A DNA stretch of 64,000 nucleotides from contig NZ_OY829944.1 of the NCBI RefSeq assembly GCF_963556105.2, positions 176,001 through 240,000 of the forward strand, written 5' to 3'. Each line of letters starts with the position of its first letter. Within the stretch, counting starts at the first letter, position 1. Origin of the DNA: an uncultured Tolumonas sp. (lineage in GTDB: Bacteria; Pseudomonadota; Gammaproteobacteria; Enterobacterales; Aeromonadaceae). Under the pieces are notes generated by a model. It was given only the letters and a program-made list of their open reading frames with translations, ran no database searches and was not told the origin of the DNA. A program made the position numbers and the translations under genes. This document shows positions 1-7,993 of the stretch, piece after piece.

Positions 1-565
1 ACAATCGGCGCAGGATGGCAACAAGTTAATGGATGATTTGATGGTGGCCATGCAGGAAATTGATCGTTCCGGCCGGGATATCACCAATATTATTAAAGCC
101 ATTGATGAAATTGCCACACAAACCAACCTGTTGGCGTTGAATGCGGCGATTGAAGCAGCACGTGCGGGTCAACATGGCCGTGGTTTTGCGGTGGTGGCCG
201 ACGAAGTACGTAATCTGGCGGCGCGTAGTGCGGAAGCAGCAAAACGCACGGCCTCTTTGATTGTCGAATCGAGCCAACGTACCGTTAAAGGTATGGAGCT
301 GGCGGATAAAACCGCGACTGCGTTGGCCGATATTGTCACCGGTGCGGCGGAAGCATCGGCACTGGTGGCGGACATTGCTTCTGCTGCCAGTGAACAAGCC
401 TCCGGTATTGAGCAAATCAGTTTAGGGATCGGTCAGATTGATGAGATCACCCATCAAAACAGTGCCAGCTCGGAACAATGTTCAGCGGCGGCAAGCGAGT
501 TAACCGCACAAGCGTCACAACTGAACCAACTGATCAGCAAATTCAAAGTCAAACGCTCGCGTTAA
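1..565 (+). CDS. Methyl-accepting chemotaxis protein, C-terminal part (cut by left edge)
   Basis: This is the cytoplasmic signalling end of a chemoreceptor. The reading frame is already open at base 2, so the sensor domain, membrane segments and HAMP domain lie outside the window. The visible part contains the conserved hairpin tip ([21 protein letters not shown], then [16 protein letters not shown]), which contacts CheA and CheW, followed by the descending helix rich in Ala, Ser and Gln and a basic tail ending KVKRSR. No C-terminal NWETF-type pentapeptide for CheR/CheB tethering is present. Its ligand cannot be told. A strong hairpin terminator follows directly. Confidence 0.95.
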   Translation, partial: QSAQDGNKLMDDLMVAMQEIDRSGRDITNIIKAIDEIATQTNLLALNAAIEAARAGQHGRGFAVVADEVRNLAARSAEAAKRTASLIVESSQRTVKGMELADKTATALADIVTGAAEASALVADIASAASEQASGIEQISLGIGQIDEITHQNSASSEQCSAAASELTAQASQLNQLISKFKVKRSR

Positions 566-572
566 GCGGGAA

Positions 573-608
573 TAAAAAAGCGGAGGCCATGTGGTCTCCG
601 CTTTTTTT
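573..608. terminator. Bidirectional terminator between chemoreceptor gene and wrbA
   Basis: A hairpin with stem GCGGAG/CTCCGC is flanked by an A-run on the left and a T-run on the right, so it can end transcription from both sides. It sits between two convergent genes. Confidence 0.85.
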
Positions 609-626
609 ATGGGCTAATGAAATGCG

Positions 627-1223
627 TTAACCTTTTAGTTTTGCCGCAACCGTGGCGACATGTTTACCCTGAAAACGGGCAATCGCCAGTTCGCGAGCAT
701 CGGGCTGCCGTGAACCATCTCCACCGGCAATGGTAGTGGCACCATACGGTGTACCACCGCTGACATGGCTGATATCAAACAGTTCACTGGCACCATAACC
801 AATCGGGACAATCACCATGCCGTGATGGGCCAGCGTGGTCCAGGTAGAGGTAATGGTCATCTCTTGCCCGCCACCGACACCGGTCGAACCAAACACACTG
901 GCGACTTTGCCAAACAATGCTCCTTTGGCCCATAAACCACCGGTTTGATCGAGGAACGTTCGCATTTGTCCGGCCATATTGCCGAATCGGGTCGGTACCC
1001 CAAAGATAATGGCATCATAATCCGCCAGCTCTGCAGGAGTAGCGACAGGGATTTGGCTGGCTTTGCCACCGGCTGAGGCAAAGATGGCTGGGTCCATTGT
1101 TTCAGGCACCCGTTTGAGTGTGACTTCGACGCCATCCACTTCTCGTGCGCCTTCGACCACACTGTTGGCCATCGTTTCAATATGGCCATACATGGAATAA
1201 TACAGTACAAGCAACTTGGTCAT
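627..1223 (-). CDS. wrbA: NAD(P)H:quinone oxidoreductase WrbA
   Basis: Flavodoxin-like FMN protein of 198 aa, the usual WrbA length, which reduces quinones by two electrons in the cytoplasm and is linked to oxidative stress. Visible are the N-terminal FMN phosphate loop ([12 protein letters not shown]), the [14 protein letters not shown] segment, the [11 protein letters not shown] loop near residue 112 and the C-terminal ARFQGKHVA. The start at 1223 gives the family N-terminus [10 protein letters not shown] and has an AAGGGA ribosome site; the longer upstream frame adds 13 unconserved residues. It is a single gene convergent with the chemoreceptor gene. Confidence 0.95.
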   Translation of the reverse strand: MTKLLVLYYSMYGHIETMANSVVEGAREVDGVEVTLKRVPETMDPAIFASAGGKASQIPVATPAELADYDAIIFGVPTRFGNMAGQMRTFLDQTGGLWAKGALFGKVASVFGSTGVGGGQEMTITSTWTTLAHHGMVIVPIGYGASELFDISHVSGGTPYGATTIAGGDGSRQPDARELAIARFQGKHVATVAAKLKG

Positions 1224-1338
1224 GGTTTGTTCCCTTTCTACGATGAATGATGGGCGTATCATTCACGACAGGTACGCCGGTAATAACTCAGCATTAAGCA
1301 TAGTCAAACCATAGACTTCCGAGCGTTATTCCGACAGT

Positions 1339-2358
1339 TCAATTTCGAAAACAGTGGGTTGCTTTATCTGGAACAATACGCTGACACAACAGCTGACTTA
1401 ATCCGGCGAGAAACGTTTCTACCTGTTGGGTATACGCATTACTCAGCCCGAGTTGTTGATTGATCTCTTTGTGAGTGAGTGGTTCCGGTTGTAATGAGGC
1501 GCTTATCTGTAGGCTTTTGGCTTGCGTGACAAAATCACGGGCTTGATCGCACGGTTTATCAGGGCGTTGGGTTGAACAGATCGCCAGAAAGGCGGTTGGT
1601 TGCGCTTTGAGTTGTTGCAACGGGGATGCGGCTTGCCAATATGCCGGGTCAGAGCCAAAGGCCTTATCATAGAACCGGTAATGTTTGGCTGCCATGATCC
1701 GAGGAATATCATACGCCGCGCTGTCGAGTGAAACGGTGCCTAACCAAGGCTGCGCACCTTGCCGTGTGGCGAGTGTCGGATCGGCGGCCAGCAAGCTGAC
1801 CAGATGGGCGCCAGCCGAATGACCCATTAAGACAAATTGGTGTGCATCAGCACCCCATTGCGTGGCATGTTGTTGCGCATAGGCGAGGGCGGTTGCCACA
1901 TCCTGGGCCTGTAATAACGGATCAGCCTGAGGTAATAAGCGATAATTGATGGAAATAAAAACAATACCCTCAGGCACCCACCGGGCGATTTTATTATCCA
2001 CCACGTTACTCATCGCTTTATCGCCCGTACGCCAGGCGCCGCCATGCACCATAAAAATGACGGGAGCGTTGGTGAGTGGATGTGTCGGTAAATAAACATC
2101 GAGCCGTTGTTTGGCATCCGCGCCATAAGCCAGATTACGGATCACCCGAACACCCGCGGGTAACGAATTTGATGTCACGCTGGTGTCAGCAAATTCATCA
2201 TTTTCCGTTGTATTCTCTGCGGTTGCCGCGTGCCGTTCAGCGAACCGTTCTTGCAAGCGTTCCCGCAGTAAACCGGCTTGTGCGGGTGACATTAAAAATA
2301 AACAGGATAAGAGCCCAAGAGAGACTGTTCGCAGGCGCTGCCTCAGCTGTAGATACAT
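1339..2358 (-). CDS. Secreted alpha/beta-hydrolase (HSL/BD-FAE-like esterase)
   Basis: Alpha/beta-hydrolase of 339 aa. An N-terminal signal peptide ends near the AQA of MSPAQA, so it is likely periplasmic. HGGAW near residue 105 is the oxyanion-hole motif of the hormone-sensitive-lipase/carboxylesterase group, GHSAGAH carries the nucleophilic Ser, and a late TH pair supplies a candidate His. The substrate is unknown. ATG at 2358 lies six bases after AGGA; the ATG at 2364 abuts it and is less likely. It starts 8 bp after pspC, in the same direction, so it probably belongs to the psp transcript; this is not a standard psp gene. Confidence 0.8.
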   Translation of the reverse strand: MYLQLRQRLRTVSLGLLSCLFLMSPAQAGLLRERLQERFAERHAATAENTTENDEFADTSVTSNSLPAGVRVIRNLAYGADAKQRLDVYLPTHPLTNAPVIFMVHGGAWRTGDKAMSNVVDNKIARWVPEGIVFISINYRLLPQADPLLQAQDVATALAYAQQHATQWGADAHQFVLMGHSAGAHLVSLLAADPTLATRQGAQPWLGTVSLDSAAYDIPRIMAAKHYRFYDKAFGSDPAYWQAASPLQQLKAQPTAFLAICSTQRPDKPCDQARDFVTQAKSLQISASLQPEPLTHKEINQQLGLSNAYTQQVETFLAGLSQLLCQRIVPDKATHCFRN

Positions 2359-2366
2359 ATCCATTC

Positions 2367-2738
2367 CTATAATTTATTAAATTCTTTATCAAAACGGTAA
2401 CGGCTGGAGGTCACATAACGCTCCATCACCTGCAACCGTTGATCCAGTTGCTGCATGCGTTCACTCAGTTGACGAGCCCGCTGTGTCGCATCTTCGCCGT
2501 AGCCAAATTGCGGGCGAAAACGGGTTTGTGGCGGTAATTGTGTCGGCTGTTTGTCCAGCAGGAATATGCCCGCCAGATAGACTAACGCAGCAAGACTGCC
2601 GCTAAAAACAAACAGTGTGATCATCAGAATTCGCATCAGCCAAACCGGCTGCCCATAACATTCCGCGACACCAGCACAAACACCGCCTAACCAGGCCTGA
2701 TTGCTGCTGCGATATAGTTTGCGGTCGACGTTTTTCAT
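2367..2738 (-). CDS. pspC: Phage shock protein C
   Basis: Inner-membrane sensor of the phage-shock response, 123 aa. The PspC domain (KLYRSSNQAWLGGVCAGVAE) is followed by a membrane segment (ILMITLFVFSGSLAALVYLAG) and a cytoplasmic coiled-coil tail. With PspB it detects membrane stress and draws PspA away from PspF. ATG at 2738 has GGAG nine bases upstream; a TTG at 2756 would overlap pspB but lacks such a site. Third gene of pspABC. Confidence 0.95.
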   Translation of the reverse strand: MKNVDRKLYRSSNQAWLGGVCAGVAECYGQPVWLMRILMITLFVFSGSLAALVYLAGIFLLDKQPTQLPPQTRFRPQFGYGEDATQRARQLSERMQQLDQRLQVMERYVTSSRYRFDKEFNKL

Positions 2739-2752
2739 CACAAATCTCCGAG

Positions 2753-3007
2753 TCAAGAACGGTGATTGCGATCCTCATCGTGGCGGCGCCAGTCGGGCTG
2801 CTGCACGTCGAGGATCGTTTCTAATGTCACAATGCGCTGTTCCAACCGTTTCGCCAGCGCCAGCGCATCCTCCAGCTGATCATGTTCTTCTGCTGATAAA
2901 CCGCGGTTGAGTCGGGATTGCGTCCAGTAATGCAATATCAGCCAGATCGGTGCCACCAGTGCCAGAAACACCACCGCTGGCACAAAAAAGAACATCATCA
3001 ATGACAT
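2753..3007 (-). CDS. pspB: Phage shock protein B
   Basis: Small inner-membrane protein, 84 aa. One N-terminal membrane helix (FFFVPAVVFLALVAPIWLIL) is followed by a leucine-zipper-like helix (LEDALALAKRLEQRIVTLETIL), as in E. coli PspB. It partners PspC in sensing. A GAGGAG ribosome site precedes the ATG, which overlaps the pspA stop by one base (TAATG), indicating translational coupling. Confidence 0.95.
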   Translation of the reverse strand: MSLMMFFFVPAVVFLALVAPIWLILHYWTQSRLNRGLSAEEHDQLEDALALAKRLEQRIVTLETILDVQQPDWRRHDEDRNHRS

Positions 3008-3681
3008 TAAGACTCACTCCTCTGGTTGGTCATGCTGGCTTTCAGTGCTTCCAGTTCCGACTCGACTTTGTCGTCCCGCGCCAGTTCGTTAAATTCGTCA
3101 TGTAAGGTACGGCTACGGCCCAGATCTTGCGCTTCCACCTGTGCCTCTAAGTTATCCATTTTGCGCTCGTAAGCATCAAATTTTCGGAATGCTTCTTCCA
3201 GTTTGTCGCGATTGCTGCTGCGGCGAATGTCCATCCGCGCCCGGCTGGTTTTTTCCCGCGCTAATAACGATTGTTGTTTGGCTTTCGCGTCATCCAGTTT
3301 TTGCTGCAACTGACTGATCTCTTCATGTAATACGGTCAGTTGTTCCTCTATCACTTTTAGCTCACGCTCCGCCAATTGCAATGTTTCTTCGACCGCCTGT
3401 TTTTCGGCCAGTGCCGCGCGCGCCAGATCTTCACGGCCTTTGCTCAATGCCAGACGGGCTTTGCTTTCCCAGTCGAGCGCATCGTGTTGCAGACGTTGTA
3501 AACGACGCTCCTGCTCTTTACGATCGGCAAGGACACGCGCAGAGCTGGTACGGACCTCAACCAGTGTTTCTTCCATCTCCTGGATCATCATCCGTACCAT
3601 TTTGGCCGGGTCTTCGGCGCGATCTAGTAACGCGGTCAGGTTGGAATTAATGATGTCGCTGAAACGAGAAAAGATACCCAT
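3007..3681 (-). CDS. pspA: Phage shock protein A (IM30/Vipp1 family)
   Basis: Peripheral inner-membrane protein of 224 aa that inhibits PspF at rest and oligomerises on damaged membrane under stress. It starts MGIFSRFSDIINSNL, the amphipathic membrane-binding helix, followed by EDPAKMVRMMIQEME and a long coiled coil to the end. ATG at 3681 fits the family N-terminus and has AGGAG; the longer reading frame runs into the repeat element upstream. First gene of pspABC, transcribed from a sigma54-type promoter at 3844-3858. Confidence 0.97.
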   Translation of the reverse strand: MGIFSRFSDIINSNLTALLDRAEDPAKMVRMMIQEMEETLVEVRTSSARVLADRKEQERRLQRLQHDALDWESKARLALSKGREDLARAALAEKQAVEETLQLAERELKVIEEQLTVLHEEISQLQQKLDDAKAKQQSLLAREKTSRARMDIRRSSNRDKLEEAFRKFDAYERKMDNLEAQVEAQDLGRSRTLHDEFNELARDDKVESELEALKASMTNQRSES

Positions 3682-3710
3682 GATGAACTCCTGCTGTAGA
3701 TTGACTTCTC

Positions 3711-3838
3711 TATACCCTTCGTACTTGAAGTTGCCGCATCGTTGACCGCGTTCACTCACCCCAATCACATAGTTTATCTATGTTCATGGGGATTCGTTCA
3801 TTCGTCGCCTTGCTGCAACTCCAATTACTTTGGCTATA
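3711..3838 (-). repeat. ERIC-type repeat, copy 1 (pspA leader)
   Basis: Imperfect palindrome of 128 bp bounded by TATACCC-type and TATA ends, with the central CCCCAATCACATAG / CTATGTTCATGGGG arms typical of ERIC elements (IRU). Two further full copies and a deleted one occur in the window. It lies between the sigma54 promoter and the pspA start and would be transcribed into the leader. Confidence 0.88.
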
Positions 3839-3843
3839 ACACA

Positions 3844-3858
3844 GCGAAAGTTGTGCCA
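3844..3858 (-). promoter_or_regulatory. Sigma54 promoter of pspABC
   Basis: Reading the minus strand, TGGCACAACTTTCGC fits the sigma54 pattern: GG, exactly ten bases, then GC. Its TGGCAC -24 element is perfect. It faces pspA, and PspF, the sigma54 activator, is encoded divergently. Start of transcription expected near 3832. Confidence 0.8.
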
Positions 3859-3922
3859 GATTTATAATGTATTGTTTTTCCAGTAATTAATTATTCTGGC
3901 TTAAAAAATCACCACCTATGGC

Positions 3923-3952
3923 TTGAATGTTTGGCTATATAGACCATAAATA
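3923..3952 (+). promoter_or_regulatory. Candidate sigma70 promoter of pspF
   Basis: TTGAAT at 3923 and TAAATA at 3947 are separated by 18 bp and face pspF. The -10 overlaps the palindrome at 3943-3956, so occupancy by PspF would give the autorepression known for this gene in E. coli. Confidence 0.45.
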
Positions 3953-3969
3953 TGGTTAATAAAGCCAAA
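3930..3969. promoter_or_regulatory. Nested inverted repeat; candidate PspF upstream activating site
   Basis: Outer arms TTTGGCT (3930) and AGCCAAA (3963) enclose inner arms ACCATA and TATGGT (3943-3956). The dyad lies about 98-137 bp upstream of the predicted pspA start of transcription, close to where E. coli PspF binds. The assignment to PspF is by position only. Confidence 0.45.
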
Positions 3970-3983
3970 TTATGGTGGATAAA

Positions 3984-5048
3984 ATGACCGCGCCGAAACA
4001 ACGTGTAATCGGTAGCTCTGAGCTTTGGCATCAGGTGTTGCAACAAGCGTCGCAAGTGGCACCGCTGAATCGGCCGGTGTTATTAGTGGGCGAGCGTGGC
4101 ACTGGCAAAGAGCTGATCGCGGAGCGGTTGCACTATCTGTCATTGCGCTGGCAACAGCCCTATCTGCAGGTGAACTGTGCCGCTATGAGCGAAAATCTGC
4201 TGGAATCGGAACTGTTTGGTCATGAAATCGGCGCTTTTACCGGGGCGACGCGCAGTCGGGCTGGGCTTTTTGAGCGTGCTGATGGGGGAACTCTGTTTTT
4301 AGATGAGCTGGCGACCGCCAGTTTGCCGGTGCAGGAAAAATTGTTACGCGTGATTGAATATGGCCGCTTTGAGCGCGTTGGTGGCAGTAAAACACTGCAG
4401 GTTGATGTACGGGTAGTTGCCGCGTGTAATGAAGATCTGCCAGCTCTGGTTACGCAAGGGCGTTTTCGCGGTGATTTGTTAGATCGGCTGGCGTTTGATG
4501 TGCTGAACCTGCCACCGCTGCGTTATCGCAAAGAGGATATTGCCGAGCTGGCCGAGCATTTTGCGCTACGGATGTGTCTGGAATTGGGTTATGACTTTTT
4601 TTCAGGGTTTGCTCCGTCGGCGATGCAACAACTGCTGGCACATGATTGGCCGGGTAATGTGCGCGAGTTGAAAAATGTAGTGGAGCGCAGCATCTACCGC
4701 CATGCCGATCCGACCCAACCCGTTGCGGAGATGGTGTTAGATCCTTTTGTCAGCCCTTGGCGCACAACCTCACGGCATGGCTCAACTATCACTGTACCTG
4801 AACCGACTGTACCTGAACCGACTGTATCTGAACCGATAGTCGCGCTATCAGTATCACCGGTAGAGACCTGTGATTTAAAAGCAGAGCTGGTGCAGTTTGA
4901 GCAACGTCTGATCCAGCGAGCGTTGCAGCAACAGCATTTTAATCAACGGCGCACTGCTCAGGCGCTGGGGTTAACTTACGACCAGCTACGTGCTGCGTTA
5001 CGGAAATACCCACACTTACTGATTGAACAATACAACACCAATAAGTGA
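3984..5048 (+). CDS. pspF: Psp operon transcriptional activator PspF
   Basis: Sigma54-dependent AAA+ activator, 354 aa from ATG 3984. It lacks a receiver domain, like E. coli PspF; control comes from PspA binding. Walker A is GERGTGKE, the sigma54-contacting loop is GAFTGA, Walker B region is GGTLFLDE, and the arginine-finger area is FRGDLLDRL. The C-terminus has a Fis-type HTH (FNQRRTAQALGLTYDQLR). A linker near residues 270-284 carries three VPEP-type units from a 15-bp tandem repeat. ATG 3984 has GGTGG upstream; ATG 3972 is a possible alternative four codons earlier. Divergent from pspA. Confidence 0.95.
   Translation: MTAPKQRVIGSSELWHQVLQQASQVAPLNRPVLLVGERGTGKELIAERLHYLSLRWQQPYLQVNCAAMSENLLESELFGHEIGAFTGATRSRAGLFERADGGTLFLDELATASLPVQEKLLRVIEYGRFERVGGSKTLQVDVRVVAACNEDLPALVTQGRFRGDLLDRLAFDVLNLPPLRYRKEDIAELAEHFALRMCLELGYDFFSGFAPSAMQQLLAHDWPGNVRELKNVVERSIYRHADPTQPVAEMVLDPFVSPWRTTSRHGSTITVPEPTVPEPTVSEPIVALSVSPVETCDLKAELVQFEQRLIQRALQQQHFNQRRTAQALGLTYDQLRAALRKYPHLLIEQYNTNK
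4791..4835 (+). repeat. 15-bp tandem repeat inside pspF
   Basis: Three copies of ACTGTACCTGAACCG, the third with one change, encode a repeated T-V-P/S-E-P unit in the linker between the AAA+ domain and the HTH. Confidence 0.9.
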
Positions 5049-5250
5049 TGTCATTTTAAGCTGATTGGCATGTAGGATATTTGCCATAGTTACTGTGCGT
5101 CAAGGCGGTTTCTATGGTATTTTTAACTGTGAAAAACTCACTTATCCTATTGATATTCCATGATATCTATCATTATCAAAATCCGTTCTCATCCATTTTT
5201 TGTTTAAATCGTAACCACATTATTTCGAATGGCGCACTAGTATTAATCAT

Positions 5251-5532
5251 ACAGGACGTATGTGATGGATCTGGATGAACCATTACTTAGGGATGAGACA
5301 CGGGATGAACCGCCGGATGCGGTTACAGGGACACCCAAAGGAACGGGTGATAACCGGTGATGGAACAGCGGTTATGCAGGAAGCCGGTCGTGAAATGTGG
5401 CCCCATGGAAGGCGATGATGCCTGCAAGGATGCCTGCGCAGTGTACAACGGAAAATTTGTGCTCCACGTAAATCTTCGGTTTAGGCACCGATGCCTGTAG
5501 AGGGGTGACATGATGTCGCCCCTTCGTTTTTC
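5251..5532 (+). ncRNA. csrB: CsrB-family regulatory RNA (sequesters CsrA)
   Basis: No credible ORF covers this stretch. Between 5254 and 5452 there are 13 GGA triplets, many as AGGGATGA, CGGATG, CAGGAAG or AAGGATG and several in hairpin loops (for example CCGCCGGATGCGG). This is the signature of CsrB/RsmZ RNAs, which titrate the translational repressor CsrA. It ends in a strong intrinsic terminator at 5501-5532. A weak -10 (TATTAA at 5241) places the 5' end near 5251. It could be CsrB or a CsrC/CsrD paralogue. The exact 5' end is not fixed. Confidence 0.85.
5501..5532 (+). terminator. Intrinsic terminator of the CsrB-like RNA
   Basis: Stem AGGGGTGACA / TGTCGCCCCT with a three-base loop and one G-T pair, followed by a T-rich tail. 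Confidence 0.9.
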
Positions 5533-5652
5533 TGCAATTTATTCCTTTTTTATCAACTGCCTATGTGGCATGGCCTGCTCATTTTTGCCCGAGCGCTTGG
5601 TGATTTTTTACCCGTAAAAGCGATGGAATATTCGGTAACATAAAATATGTTG

Positions 5653-5699
5653 CTCTTTTGTTATCAGACAATGGATCATCCGAGGCAGATAACAAAGAG
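5653..5699 (+). promoter_or_regulatory. Leader hairpin covering the ribosome binding site
   Basis: CTCTTTTGTTATC (5653-5665) pairs with GATAACAAAGAG (5688-5699) over 12 bp with one bulged T and a 22-nt loop. The right arm contains nearly all of the AAAGAGG ribosome binding site of the gene starting at 5711, so the fold should block initiation. It could instead be a protein-binding dyad in DNA. Confidence 0.6.
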
Positions 5700-5710
5700 G
5701 AATGAATATC

Positions 5711-6850
5711 ATGAAACGATTTATTCTGTGGTTGCTGTTGGTTCTGACTGCACCCGCATGGGCTGTGCCATCACCAAAAGAAGTTTCAGATGCTGTTCAT
5801 GCCGGAAATTTTGTTCTTGCTGAACAATTGCTGCAACAAACCCTGCAAGACAAACCCAACAGTGCGATGGCGCATTATGAGTTAGGTCAGGTTTTCGCCA
5901 AAGAAAAACGTCATCAGGAAGCATTGGCGGAGCTGACGAAAGCGCAACAGTTGGATCCTGCACTGCATTTCGCGAAAAAACCGCAGTTGTTCCAAGAGAT
6001 CTATAATGCGGAAAAATCCGCCTTACAACGGCAGGCTTTTCTGCAATCGAACACGCGCACAACGTCATCCTCAGTAATTCATCCCACCAAGAGTGAGCAT
6101 CAACAAAGTGGAGGTAAATCAATGATTTCCTATTTTGCGGTGGTGTTATTGCTGTTAGGCGGTGTGTTGCTGGTGATTTACTGGTGGATGAACCGGGCTG
6201 ATGCACAACGAGCCAAAGAACAAGAACGCCGATTGGCGGCACAAGCCCAAGAACAGCTGTCGTTGTTATTACAACAGGCAGAAACGGTGCGTGACAGCGA
6301 ACTGGAGTGCCGGGCTGCCAGTTATTCATCTACGCAGAAACAACAGATTAATAGCGCATTAGCTACCCACCGGGAGGCGCTGATGCAAGCCATTGCCCAT
6401 TGTAAAGAAAGCACGCCGTTATCTGATGAGCAGTTGCATCATTTACAGGCGGAAACTGCGCGTTTACAACAAGCTGCCCGCAGTGGTGAATTTCCGGCAC
6501 CGGTGAGTGCGCCAGCATTTGAACCGGTGATGCAGCCACCACAACAAGGGGGTTGGCATGATCCGCAACCACAAACGCCACAGCCCGTGATCATCAATAA
6601 CAATACCTCATCAGGCAGTAGCATGCTTGGTGGCGTAGGCGGGGTTGTTGCTGGCGTGGTGTTAGGCGAAATGCTGGCCGGAAATCGTCAGCATGAAACG
6701 GTGGTGTATCGTGATGAGGTTGTCCGTGAAGATTCGGCTAATGAGCGGAATGCTTTACCGGATTTTGATGGCAGTAATGATGATAACAGTGCTGGCTGGG
6801 ACGATGACTCATCGTCGTTTGACGGTGGTAATGATGATTCCTGGTCGTGA
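5711..6850 (+). CDS. TPR-containing membrane protein with acidic tail
   Basis: 379 aa, family not recognised. A signal peptide (MKRFILWLLLVLTAPAWA) leads to two TPR-like helical units at about residues 25-90 (AEQLLQQTLQDKPNSAMAHYELGQVF, EALAELTKAQQLDP). A membrane segment follows near residue 140-160 (ISYFAVVLLLLGGVLLVIYWW), then a long coiled coil, a proline/glutamine stretch, a glycine-rich patch (GGVGGVVAGVVLGEMLAG) and a very acidic Asp/Ser tail. ATG 5711 is ten bases from AGAGG; ATG 5702 sits only one base away. It precedes a PspA paralogue in the same direction, suggesting a joint role at the membrane. Confidence 0.8.
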   Translation: MKRFILWLLLVLTAPAWAVPSPKEVSDAVHAGNFVLAEQLLQQTLQDKPNSAMAHYELGQVFAKEKRHQEALAELTKAQQLDPALHFAKKPQLFQEIYNAEKSALQRQAFLQSNTRTTSSSVIHPTKSEHQQSGGKSMISYFAVVLLLLGGVLLVIYWWMNRADAQRAKEQERRLAAQAQEQLSLLLQQAETVRDSELECRAASYSSTQKQQINSALATHREALMQAIAHCKESTPLSDEQLHHLQAETARLQQAARSGEFPAPVSAPAFEPVMQPPQQGGWHDPQPQTPQPVIINNNTSSGSSMLGGVGGVVAGVVLGEMLAGNRQHETVVYRDEVVREDSANERNALPDFDGSNDDNSAGWDDDSSSFDGGNDDSWS

Positions 6851-6919
6851 TGATCGCAGTGTCATGAATAGTTTGTAATGAACGGTCTTGTAATCAAAAA
6901 CACATAAGCGGAGCGTGTT

Positions 6920-7591
6920 ATGTCAGGTATTTTTGAAAAATTATCCCGTACCATCAAAGGGCTGGCAAATGATGCACTGGATGCGGTGGCTGATCCGGGG
7001 CGTGATGCCCGCCAGATTGTGCGTGAGCTGGAAGAGCAGATCCAACGTGCCGAATCGGCTTTATTGGATGTCCGGGCTGAATATGAGTTGATGCGCTCTG
7101 GAAAAGATAAAACCGAGCAGGAAGTGGCACGCTGGGATGGTTTGGCACGCCAAGCAATCAGTGGTGGCGATGAGGGGCTGGCTCGCGAATGTCTGACCCG
7201 CAAGCAGCAGTTCGCGACCACACTCCAGCAGCAAACTGAACAGATTGCGCAATATGAACCCTCAGTGCGGGAACTGGAAAGCCGCATCAATGAGCTGAAA
7301 AATCAGCATGAGGAGATGCAAAACCGCATCGAATTACTGGAAGCCCGTAGTCACTTGGCCGCGGCGCAGGAAAAAACGGCCACTGAGATCAGCGGTGTGG
7401 GTGGTCAGTCGCTGGTGGCTGATTTTGATAAGCTCGAAGCGCAGGTGGAAAAACAGGAAGCGCGTGCCAGTGCTGCGAGTTCAATGGCGACACAACATAA
7501 TGGCAATGATTTAGAGCAACGCGTTAAGGCACTGCAGCACAGCGATGTCGATGATGCCTTGGCGAAGCTGAAACAGGAAATGGGTCGCTGA
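6920..7591 (+). CDS. PspA/IM30-family protein (second PspA paralogue)
   Basis: 223 aa, nearly all coiled coil, starting MSGIFEKLSRTIKGLANDALDAVADPGRDARQIVRELEE. The DPxxxxRQ..RELEEQI pattern, the LARQAISGGDEGLARECL segment and the length place it in the PspA/IM30 family, closer to the YjfJ-like branch than to the pspA at 3007-3681. GGAG lies seven bases before the ATG. It follows the TPR gene by 69 bp and probably acts with it in membrane maintenance; PspF need not be its target. Confidence 0.85.
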   Translation: MSGIFEKLSRTIKGLANDALDAVADPGRDARQIVRELEEQIQRAESALLDVRAEYELMRSGKDKTEQEVARWDGLARQAISGGDEGLARECLTRKQQFATTLQQQTEQIAQYEPSVRELESRINELKNQHEEMQNRIELLEARSHLAAAQEKTATEISGVGGQSLVADFDKLEAQVEKQEARASAASSMATQHNGNDLEQRVKALQHSDVDDALAKLKQEMGR

Positions 7592-7597
7592 TCGCGG

Positions 7598-7993
7598 TTA
7601 ATTTTCCGGTGTGCGCGAGATAATGAGCCAGACGCCAAAGGTGATTAATATGACGCCGAGCGTCTGGCTATAAGACAACGATTCCTGATACCACGGTAAT
7701 AACGCAGTAGCTAAATACACCAGTGCATAACTGACACTCAACAATGGATAAGCCCGATTGAGCGGTAAATGGTGCAACGCTTTTAGCCAGCAAAACATCG
7801 ACAGCAAATAAGCGACAATGCCGCTACCAACCATACATAATGCTGCTTTATTGTCCAGCAACATCAGCGATGTAAACCAGCTCAGACCAAAATGCGGTAA
7901 ATGGATCATGCCCCATTTCATCGTCAATTGCGCCAGTGTGGTCAGCAACACACTGCTACCGGCCAGCAGATAACCACGCAATGCATATTTCAT
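7598..7993 (-). CDS. arnF: Undecaprenyl-phosphate-L-Ara4N flippase subunit ArnF
   Basis: 131 aa with four hydrophobic segments, a small multidrug-resistance-type EamA half-transporter. With ArnE it moves the aminoarabinose lipid carrier across the inner membrane. ATG at 7993 overlaps the arnE stop as ATGA, which decides the start over an upstream in-frame ATG. Last gene of arnBCADTEF. Confidence 0.9.
   Translation of the reverse strand: MKYALRGYLLAGSSVLLTTLAQLTMKWGMIHLPHFGLSWFTSLMLLDNKAALCMVGSGIVAYLLSMFCWLKALHHLPLNRAYPLLSVSYALVYLATALLPWYQESLSYSQTLGVILITFGVWLIISRTPEN

Noticed and set aside
5098-5150. GacA/UvrY-type box upstream of the CsrB-like RNA (TGTGAAAAACTCACT)
   Set aside because: It is only loosely similar to the consensus and has an odd spacer, so it was not annotated.
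5323-5511. 62-codon minus-strand ORF
   Set aside because: It lies wholly within the CsrB-like RNA and has no ribosome site.
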